A DNA stretch of 5,350 nt from NCBI GenBank assembly GCA_013297545.1, contig JAAFHH010000259.1, positions 1 to 5,350 on the forward strand, given 5' to 3'. This stretch comes from Alphaproteobacteria bacterium. Its GTDB lineage: Bacteria; Pseudomonadota; Alphaproteobacteria; Elsterales; Elsteraceae. Made by a program: the position numbers and the translations under genes. The notes beneath the pieces are model-generated. The model did not search any database and was not told where the DNA came from. It saw nothing but the letters and a program-made list of their open reading frames with translations. Each line of letters starts with the position of its first letter. The first letter of the stretch is position 1. This document shows positions 1 through 5,350 of the stretch, piece by piece.

Positions 1-1269
1 GGTGTTGGCCAGCCGCTCAGCGAACCGGTGGTGCGCCTCACCCTCGCGCTCAAGATCGCGAGCTTGCTGCACGGGGTCTCTGGTGTCCGGCCGGCGGTGC
101 CGGAGCTGTTGGCGCAGTGCCTTGGGGCTGGCATCTTGCCGGAGATCCCGGGCCAAGGATCGGTCGGTGCGTCGGGCGATCTCGCCCCGCTGGCTGAGGT
201 GGCCGCGCTGGTGATTGGCGAGGGGCGGGTGCTCGGTGGTGGTGATGCGGCAAGCCGCCTGAAAGCTGCGGGCCTACAGCCGCTCACCCTCGGCCCAAAG
301 GAAGGCTTGGCGATCTTGAACGGCACGCAGTGCTCGACGGCACTCGCGGTCACCGGCCTTTTGGCTGTGCACCGGGCGTTTCAGGCAGCCCTGATTGCGG
401 GTGCCATGAGTGTTGACGCCGCTGCCGGGTCCGACGCGCCGTTCGATGCGCGCATCCACAGCTTGCGCGGCCACCAGGGCCAGATCGATGTCGCCGCCAC
501 CTTGCGCCAGCTGATGGCCGGCAGTGCGATCCGTGCCAGCCACGTTGTCGGCGATGACCGGGTGCAGGACCCCTATTCCTTGCGCTGTCAGCCGCAAGTG
601 ATGGGGGCGTGCCTGGAAAGCCTGCGCCACGCAGCATCCGTGTTGGTGACCGAAGCCAATGGCGTCTCCGACAATCCCCTCGTGTTCGCAGACACCGGCG
701 AGGTGATCTCCGGCGGCAACTTCCATGCCGAACCAGTCGCCCTCGCCGCCGATCAGATCGCGATCGCCACCGCCGAGATTGGCAATCTGGCGGAACGGCG
801 GATCGCGCTGTTGGTCGACCCCGCGACCAGCTGCCTGCCGGCGTTCTTAACACCGAAGCCCGGCTTGAATTCCGGCTTCATGATCCCGCAGGTGACGGCA
901 GCCGCACTGGCCGCTGAGAACAAGCAGCGCGCAACCCCGGCCAGCATCGATACGATCCCAACGTCCGCCAACCAGGAAGACCATGTCTCGATGGCAACCC
1001 ACGCGGCCTTGCGCCTGCATGCCATGGCCGAGAACCTGACCCACATCATCGCGATCGAAATCCTGGCCGCCGCCCAAGGCCTCGACTTCCGCGCCCCCTT
1101 GCGCCCCAGTGCGCCAATCGCCGCCGTACACCTGCTGGTGCGGGCCCACGCGGCCACCCTGACGGATGACCGCGCGTTCACCGATGACATCACGGCGGTC
1201 GCCGGCCTGATCCGCAGCAGCGCCCTGGTGGACGCTGCCGGCGGACTGCCAGGCGTTGGTCTAGGCTAG
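1..1269 (+). CDS. hutH: Histidine ammonia-lyase (histidase), 5'-truncated by window edge
   Basis: This enzyme deaminates L-histidine to trans-urocanate and ammonia, the first step of histidine degradation in the cytoplasm. The frame is open from base 1, so the start lies outside the window; 422 codons are present. The Ala-Ser-Gly triad that cyclises into the MIO electrophile is at 169-177, within GSVGASGDLAPL. Other active-site residues known from Pseudomonas putida histidase are present: Asn of LNGTQ (319-321), Gln, Tyr and Arg of QDPYSLRC (565-567, 574-576, 583-585), Phe of GGNFHAEP (721-723) and Glu of NQEDHVS (976-978). From the Asn onward, spacing matches P. putida numbering with a constant offset of 88, and the end falls at residue 510 equivalent, so only about 85-88 N-terminal residues, including the catalytic Tyr and selectivity His, are missing. 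The Glu favours histidase over phenylalanine or tyrosine ammonia-lyases. The 3' end overlaps convergent katG by 9 bp. Oddities are minor: Cys follows the NGTQ motif, and there is a rare TTA codon at 847-849. Confidence 0.95.
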   Translation, partial: GVGQPLSEPVVRLTLALKIASLLHGVSGVRPAVPELLAQCLGAGILPEIPGQGSVGASGDLAPLAEVAALVIGEGRVLGGGDAASRLKAAGLQPLTLGPKEGLAILNGTQCSTALAVTGLLAVHRAFQAALIAGAMSVDAAAGSDAPFDARIHSLRGHQGQIDVAATLRQLMAGSAIRASHVVGDDRVQDPYSLRCQPQVMGACLESLRHAASVLVTEANGVSDNPLVFADTGEVISGGNFHAEPVALAADQIAIATAEIGNLAERRIALLVDPATSCLPAFLTPKPGLNSGFMIPQVTAAALAAENKQRATPASIDTIPTSANQEDHVSMATHAALRLHAMAENLTHIIAIEILAAAQGLDFRAPLRPSAPIAAVHLLVRAHAATLTDDRAFTDDITAVAGLIRSSALVDAAGGLPGVGLG

Positions 1270-3456
1270 GTCGAAGCGGTCGGCGTTCATCACCTTGGTC
1301 CAGCCCGCGATGAAGTCGCGCAGCAGAGCCGCCATGCCGTCAGCACCGGCATAGACTTCCGCCAGGGTGCGCAGCTGCGAGTTGGAACCGAACACCAAAT
1401 CCACCCGGGTTGCCGTCCAAGTCTTCGCGCCAGTTGCCCGGTTGCGACCCTGGAAGGTCGCCTCATCTGCGCCGATCGCAGTCCAGACCGTGCCGATATC
1501 GAGCAGGTTCACGAACACATCGTTGGTGAGCTGGCCCGGCCGGTTGGTCAGCACGCCATGCGCCGTGCCGCTTGCTGTGACGCCGATCGCGCGCAAGCCA
1601 CCCACCAGCGCCGTCATCTGCGGGGCGCTGAGGCCGAGCAGCTGCGCCTTGTCGACCAGCAGGTGTTCGGCTGGTTGCGTCAGGCCCGGGGCCAGGTAGT
1701 TGCGGAAGCCATCGGCGCGCGGCTCCAAAGGCGCGAAGGAGTGCGCGTCCGTGCGCGCCTGGTCGGTATCCATCCGGCCCGGCGTGAACGGCACCGTGAC
1801 GCTGTGGCCCGCCGCCTTGGCTGCCGCCTCGATCCCCACACACCCTGCCAGCACGATCACGTCAGCGAGCGAGATTTTCTTGCCGCCGGCAGCGGTGCGT
1901 TCGAACCCGGCCTTCACGGCCTCCAAGGCCTGCAGGATCGACCCCAACCGTGCCGGCTCATTGGCGGCCCAATCCTTCTGCGGTGCCAAACGAATGCGGG
2001 CACCATTGGCCCCGCCGCGCTTGTCCGAGCCCCGGAAGGTGGAAGCGGACGCCCAGGCGACCCACACCAGATCCACCACCGAAAGGCCGGTCGCGAGGAT
2101 CATCGCCTTCACGTCCGCGATATTCGCATCGCTGACCAACGGGTGGTCGACCGCGGGGATCGGGTCTTGCCACAGCAATTCTTCCGCCGGCACCTGGGAC
2201 CCAAGCAGCCGCACGCGCGGCCCCATGTCCCGGTGGGTCAACTTGTACCAGGCCCGCGCGAACGCATCGGCGAAGGCGGCCGGGTTCTGGTGGAAGCGGC
2301 GCGAGACCGCGGCGTACGCCGGATCCATGCGCAGCGCCATGTCGGCCGTCGTCATCATGATGGTCACTTTTTGGGCCGGATCGTGGGCGGCCGGTGCCAT
2401 GTCCTTGGCGGCAAGCGCTTTTGGCTGCCACTGCCGGGCGCCGGCTGGACTTTTCACCAATTCCCAGTCGTAGCCGAACAGCACATCGAAGTAGCCGTTG
2501 TCCCAGGCAACCGGGTTCGGCGTCCACGCACCTTCGATGCCGCTGGTGATCGTGTGGCCACCCTTGCCCGACTGGAAACTGCTGAGCCAGCCGAGGCCCT
2601 GGGCGGTGATGTCCGCCCCTTCGGGCTCGCGCCCGACATGATCTTCAGGCCCCGCGCCGTGGCACTTGCCGAAGGTGTGGCCGCCAGCGACCAGGGCCAC
2701 GGTTTCTTCATCATTCATCGCCATGCGCGCGAAGGTCTCCCGGATGTCCCGGGCTGAGCGCACAGGATCGGGCTCACCGTTCGGACCTTGCGGGTTCACA
2801 TAGATCAGGCCCATCTGGACCGCCCCCAGCGGGTCATCCAGCACCCGGTCGCCCTGGTAGCGCTGGTCACCCAGCCAATCGGCCTCCGTGCCCCAGTGGA
2901 TGTCTTCTTCCGGTTCCCAGACATCGACCCGGCCCCCACCGAAGCCAAACACCGGCCCGCCCATGGAGGCGATCGCGGCGTTGCCGGCGAGGATGAACAA
3001 GTCACCCCACGACAGGCTGGCGCCGTACTTCTGCTTGATCGGCCAGAGCAGGCGACGCGCCTTGTCCAGGTTTGCGTTATCCGGCCAGCTACCGAGCGGT
3101 GCCAGGCGCTGCGCTCCCGTCGCCGCCCCGCCGCGGCCATCGCCGATGCGGTAGGTGCCGGCGGCATGCCAGGCCATGCGGATGAACAGCGGGCCGTAGT
3201 GGCCATAATCCGCCGGCCACCAATCCTGACTGTCGGTCATCAAGGCCGTGAGATCGGCCTGGACAGCGGCCAGGTCGAGCGCGCTGAAGGCCTTGGCATA
3301 GTCGAACCCCGGTGCCATCGGGCTCGCGGCCTGGGAGTGTTGGTGCAGGATGCGCAGGTTCAGCTGGCTCGGCCACCAATCGCGGTTCGAGCGACCCCCT
3401 TGGCTCGTGTGCATCACTGGGCATTTGCCGGGCTTCGGCTGCTGAATGCCGTCCAT
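1261..3456 (-). CDS. katG: Bifunctional catalase-peroxidase (hydroperoxidase I)
   Basis: This cytoplasmic haem b enzyme of class I peroxidases dismutates H2O2 and oxidises donors with peroxide. Counting from the ATG at 3456 gives 731 residues, close to the usual 720-750. The N-terminus carries the family signature GKCPVMH and then RSNRDWWPSQL, with no signal peptide. The distal site is Arg93, Trp96, His97 (RMAWHAAGTYRIGDGRGG). Tyr219 (LIYVNPQGPNG) and Met245 (RMAMND) complete the Trp-Tyr-Met adduct needed for catalase activity. Proximal His260 (GGHTFGK), Trp311 and Asp372 form the proximal triad, and Arg409 (HRDMGP) is the mobile arginine. Ser305 matches Ser315 of Mycobacterium tuberculosis KatG. 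The haem-free C-terminal duplicate domain spans roughly 430-731. A GTG codon lies directly upstream at 3457-3459, but the Shine-Dalgarno is 3 nt from GTG and 6 nt from ATG, so ATG is preferred. No frameshift or missing key residue is seen. Regulation is probably by a peroxide- or iron-responsive factor acting on the upstream palindrome (inference). Confidence 0.97.
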   Translation of the reverse strand: MDGIQQPKPGKCPVMHTSQGGRSNRDWWPSQLNLRILHQHSQAASPMAPGFDYAKAFSALDLAAVQADLTALMTDSQDWWPADYGHYGPLFIRMAWHAAGTYRIGDGRGGAATGAQRLAPLGSWPDNANLDKARRLLWPIKQKYGASLSWGDLFILAGNAAIASMGGPVFGFGGGRVDVWEPEEDIHWGTEADWLGDQRYQGDRVLDDPLGAVQMGLIYVNPQGPNGEPDPVRSARDIRETFARMAMNDEETVALVAGGHTFGKCHGAGPEDHVGREPEGADITAQGLGWLSSFQSGKGGHTITSGIEGAWTPNPVAWDNGYFDVLFGYDWELVKSPAGARQWQPKALAAKDMAPAAHDPAQKVTIMMTTADMALRMDPAYAAVSRRFHQNPAAFADAFARAWYKLTHRDMGPRVRLLGSQVPAEELLWQDPIPAVDHPLVSDANIADVKAMILATGLSVVDLVWVAWASASTFRGSDKRGGANGARIRLAPQKDWAANEPARLGSILQALEAVKAGFERTAAGGKKISLADVIVLAGCVGIEAAAKAAGHSVTVPFTPGRMDTDQARTDAHSFAPLEPRADGFRNYLAPGLTQPAEHLLVDKAQLLGLSAPQMTALVGGLRAIGVTASGTAHGVLTNRPGQLTNDVFVNLLDIGTVWTAIGADEATFQGRNRATGAKTWTATRVDLVFGSNSQLRTLAEVYAGADGMAALLRDFIAGWTKVMNADRFDLA

Positions 3457-3462
3457 CACGCG

Positions 3463-3467
3463 CTCCT
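3463..3467 (-). promoter_or_regulatory. Shine-Dalgarno sequence of katG
   Basis: On the minus strand this reads AGGAG, followed by CGC, GTG and ATG. The spacing is 3 nt to GTG and 6 nt to ATG, which favours initiation at the ATG (3454-3456). It lies one base from the end of the inverted repeat, so any hairpin formed by that repeat in a longer transcript would abut the ribosome site. Confidence 0.75.
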
Positions 3468-3468
3468 G

Positions 3469-3498
3469 ACCTTGGAATGTTTAGATTAATTCCAAGGT
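3469..3498. promoter_or_regulatory. Perfect inverted repeat, candidate operator of katG
   Basis: The arms ACCTTGGAAT (3469-3478) and ATTCCAAGGT (3489-3498) are exact reverse complements, 10 bp each, around a 10-nt AT-rich spacer. Arm centres are 20 bp apart, about two helical turns, as expected for a dimeric regulator binding one DNA face. The site sits 12 bp upstream of the katG start in the only AT-rich patch of the region, where a -10 element such as TAATCT (minus strand, 3483-3488) could lie. An intrinsic terminator for the upstream gene is less likely because no T-run follows in the direction of transcription. An inner segment, TTAGATTAATTCCAA (3481-3495), loosely resembles a Fur-family 7-1-7 box, with 5 of 7 symmetric positions. 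The regulator is unknown; its role as an operator is inferred from position and symmetry. Confidence 0.6.
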
Positions 3499-3534
3499 GG
3501 GGAGCCTGCGACGATCTGTCAATGCGTCCCGTGC

Positions 3535-5316
3535 TCAGCCCTTGTTCGGGTAGAGCGCTTCCAGCTCCACGCCATAGCGGCCGCGCACGATGTGGCGGCG
3601 GACTTTCATGGTCGGTGTCATCTGCTGGTTGTCGATCGAGAAGGGTTCCTCGGCGACCACGAAGCTGCGCACCCGTTCAATCTGGGACAGCCGCTTGTTG
3701 ACCCGGTCGACGGCGGCACTGAGGGTTTTCTTCACGGCTGCGGCCGGATCGGCGTCTTCGGCGGCTTTGCGGATCACCTCATCGTCCGCCACCAGCACAG
3801 CCACGAGGTAGGGCCGCTTGTCACCGTGCACCATCGCCTGGGCGATTTCGGGCTCCAGGGTCAGCAGGCCTTCAACGCGGGCCGGCGCGATGTTGTCGCC
3901 ACCGGAGATGACGATGATGTCCTTCTTGCGGTCGGTGATCTGGATGTAGCCGTCGCTGTCGACCACGCCGATGTCGCCGGTGTGCAGCCAGCCATCGCGC
4001 AACGCCTGTTCGGTCGCACTCTGGTCACCCCAGTAGCCGTGCATGACGAGATCGCCGCGCACCAAGATCTCGCCATCTTCGGCGATCCGCACCGTCACCC
4101 CCTGCATCACCGGGCCGACCGAGTGCATCTTAACGAGCCGCGGCCGGTTGACGCTGACGATCGGGGAAGCTTCAGTCTGGCCGTAGCCCTGGTAGATCGG
4201 CAGGCCGAGGGCTTGGAACGCAATCCCGATCTCAACGTTGAGCGGCGCACCACCGGAGACCAGCGCGATCAAGCGGCCACCGAAGCGGTCGCGCACCTTT
4301 GATCGCACCAGCTTGGTCAGCAGCGGGTCGAGCGCCTTGTCGAGAAACGACAGGCTGGCCGGATCGGTCGCGCGCCGGCTGCCGATGTCGAGGGTGCGCT
4401 CAAACAACCAGCGCTTCAGGCCAGTGTTGCGCTTGGCCGCCACCATGATCCGGCTGTACAGCACTTCAAACAAGCGCGGCACTGCCACCATGATGGTTGG
4501 CTTCACCACCGGCATGTCTTGGCTGAGACTGTCGGCCCCGCCCGCGTAGGTGATCTCGGCCCCCATCGCGATCGGCAGGCAGTGACCGGCCGTGTGCTCA
4601 AACGCGTGGCTGAGCGGCAGGAACGACAAGAAGGTATGGCCGCCCTCTGGCGCACCACCGGTGTGGGCGTGCAGTTCCTCCACGACCGCCAGCGCCCCGA
4701 TCACGTTCGCCAGCACGTTCTTGTGGCTGAGCATCACGCCCTTCGGCCGACCACCGGTGCCGGAGGTGTAGATCAGACAGGCGAGATCGTCTGGTTTCAC
4801 CTCTTCCGCGCGCACGCGGGCGTCACCGGGCAGGGCTGCACCTTCGGCCAACAGATTGTCCCAGGTCACGACCGTCAGTTCCTGCGGCACCACGGCCGGC
4901 AGCTGCATGCTGACCACGAAATCCAAGCTCGCGCGCACGGCGGCTGGGAACAGCCGGTCCGCCAGCGCTGCTGTCGAGACGATCGCCACCCGCGCACCGG
5001 AATTCGACAAGATGTGCGCGTGATCATCGACCGTGTTGGTGGTGTAGGCCGGCACGGTGATGGCGCCGGCCGCCATGATCGCCAAATCGGCGATCAGCCA
5101 CTCGGGCCGGTTTTCCGCCACCAGCACAACCCGGTCGCCGGGCTGCAGACCACGCTGCACCAGCGCTTTGGCGAGCGACGTAACCGCGTGTCCAACCTCC
5201 GCCCAGCTCTGCGAGACGAATTCCCCTTCGCCCACCTTGCGGGACAGAAACGGTTTGTCGCCATGCGCTGCGACTTGGTCGAACAGCAGGGTCGGCAGCG
5301 TGGTCAAGGCGGGCAT
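3535..5316 (-). CDS. fadD: Long-chain fatty acid--CoA ligase (AMP-forming acyl-CoA synthetase)
   Basis: This enzyme activates a fatty acid with ATP to an acyl-adenylate and transfers it to CoA, feeding beta-oxidation or lipid synthesis. The complete protein has 593 residues, normal for the COG1022 group of long-chain synthetases. Adenylate-forming motifs appear in order: P-loop YTSGTGGRPKG at 183-193, SFLPLSHAFE at 231-240, VSGGAPL at 353-359, YGQTEASP at 378-385, GWLHTGDIG at 442-450 with Asp448 for ribose binding, the hinge TDRKKDIIVISGGDNIAP at 461-478, and the C-terminal TPTMKVRR with adenylation lysine Lys571. There is no signal peptide or clear membrane segment, so it is cytoplasmic or peripheral. 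The ATG at 5314-5316 is chosen because the family N-terminus (TLPTLLFDQVAAHGDKPFLSRK) begins just after it and the next Met is residue 81. The stop lies 78 bp before katG, in the same direction. Exact chain length is not readable; the symbol denotes the family rather than proven orthology to E. coli fadD. Confidence 0.92.
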   Translation of the reverse strand: MPALTTLPTLLFDQVAAHGDKPFLSRKVGEGEFVSQSWAEVGHAVTSLAKALVQRGLQPGDRVVLVAENRPEWLIADLAIMAAGAITVPAYTTNTVDDHAHILSNSGARVAIVSTAALADRLFPAAVRASLDFVVSMQLPAVVPQELTVVTWDNLLAEGAALPGDARVRAEEVKPDDLACLIYTSGTGGRPKGVMLSHKNVLANVIGALAVVEELHAHTGGAPEGGHTFLSFLPLSHAFEHTAGHCLPIAMGAEITYAGGADSLSQDMPVVKPTIMVAVPRLFEVLYSRIMVAAKRNTGLKRWLFERTLDIGSRRATDPASLSFLDKALDPLLTKLVRSKVRDRFGGRLIALVSGGAPLNVEIGIAFQALGLPIYQGYGQTEASPIVSVNRPRLVKMHSVGPVMQGVTVRIAEDGEILVRGDLVMHGYWGDQSATEQALRDGWLHTGDIGVVDSDGYIQITDRKKDIIVISGGDNIAPARVEGLLTLEPEIAQAMVHGDKRPYLVAVLVADDEVIRKAAEDADPAAAVKKTLSAAVDRVNKRLSQIERVRSFVVAEEPFSIDNQQMTPTMKVRRHIVRGRYGVELEALYPNKG

Positions 5317-5350
5317 GGCGGGGGGTTCCGGCAGAGGTCAGAAGAGTCCG
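5317..5350 (-). other. Leader of the acyl-CoA synthetase gene with weak ribosome binding site
   Basis: Read on the minus strand, the 34 bases before the ATG contain no AGGAG-like element. The best candidate is GGAA at 5326-5329, separated from the ATG by a 9-nt C-rich stretch. No promoter can be assigned because the window ends here. Confidence 0.35.

Noticed and set aside
331..333. Cys after the NGTQ motif of the histidase as a sign of altered specificity
   Set aside because: All diagnostic active-site residues visible in the window match histidase, and this position varies within the family, so one Cys does not support a different activity.
1558..2757. 399-codon open frame on the plus strand inside katG
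   Set aside because: It lies wholly antisense to a clearly intact katG, is rich in Arg, His and Gly as expected from reading G+C-biased codons backwards, and shows no recognisable domain.
2788..3489. 233-codon plus-strand open frame opposite the start of katG
   Set aside because: It is antisense to the conserved KatG N-terminal domain, has shadow-like composition and no family motif.
3469..3498. Inverted repeat as an intrinsic terminator of the acyl-CoA synthetase gene
   Set aside because: No T-run follows the stem in the direction of transcription (the next bases read CAGGAG), so it lacks the hallmark of a Rho-independent terminator.
3517..3522. Exact TTGACA on the minus strand, a tempting -35 element for katG
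   Set aside because: At 17 nt spacing the -10 position reads CACCTT, which is poor; the better AT-rich hexamer TAATCT is 28 nt away, too far for a standard sigma-70 promoter.
3592..4302. 236-codon plus-strand open frame opposite the 3' half of the acyl-CoA synthetase gene
   Set aside because: It is antisense to conserved adenylation motifs, rich in His, Asp and Val as a mirror of that gene, and has no own family signature.

Overview
No novel system is visible in this window. It holds three ordinary metabolic and stress genes, and the most interesting non-coding signal is a perfect inverted repeat directly in front of katG. The DNA is a high-G+C bacterial chromosome segment with strong G/C preference at third codon positions. 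Protein style (a KatG of about 731 residues, a COG1022-type acyl-CoA synthetase carrying YTSGTGGRPKG and TDRKKDIIVISGGDNIAP, and a hutH-type lyase) fits a proteobacterium. An alphaproteobacterium of the Rhodospirillales kind is my best guess, but this rests on motif flavour only, not on a phylogeny.

Layout. Positions 1-1269 (+) are the 3' part of a histidine ammonia-lyase gene (hutH), open at the left edge and missing about 85-88 N-terminal codons. Positions 1261-3456 (-) are a complete katG for a bifunctional catalase-peroxidase. It converges on hutH, and the two reading frames overlap by 9 bp, sharing CTAGGCTAG, in which each strand reads its own TAG stop. Positions 3460-3534 are a 75-bp gap with a good Shine-Dalgarno sequence and a 10-bp/10-bp inverted repeat (3469-3498). 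Positions 3535-5316 (-) are a complete long-chain acyl-CoA synthetase (fadD-like), transcribed in the same direction as katG and upstream of it. Positions 5317-5350 are its leader, with only a weak ribosome binding site.

How the genes relate. hutH catalyses the first step of histidine degradation (histidine to urocanate plus ammonia); the rest of any hut operon would lie to the left. fadD activates fatty acids for beta-oxidation or lipid synthesis, and katG removes hydrogen peroxide and has peroxidase activity. fadD and katG are co-directional, but the inverted repeat and AT-rich island between them suggest that katG has its own regulated promoter rather than being a simple operon partner. 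No tRNA, rRNA, CRISPR array, insertion sequence, attachment site or convincing intrinsic terminator was seen. All other long open frames on the opposite strands look like high-G+C shadows of the three genes.
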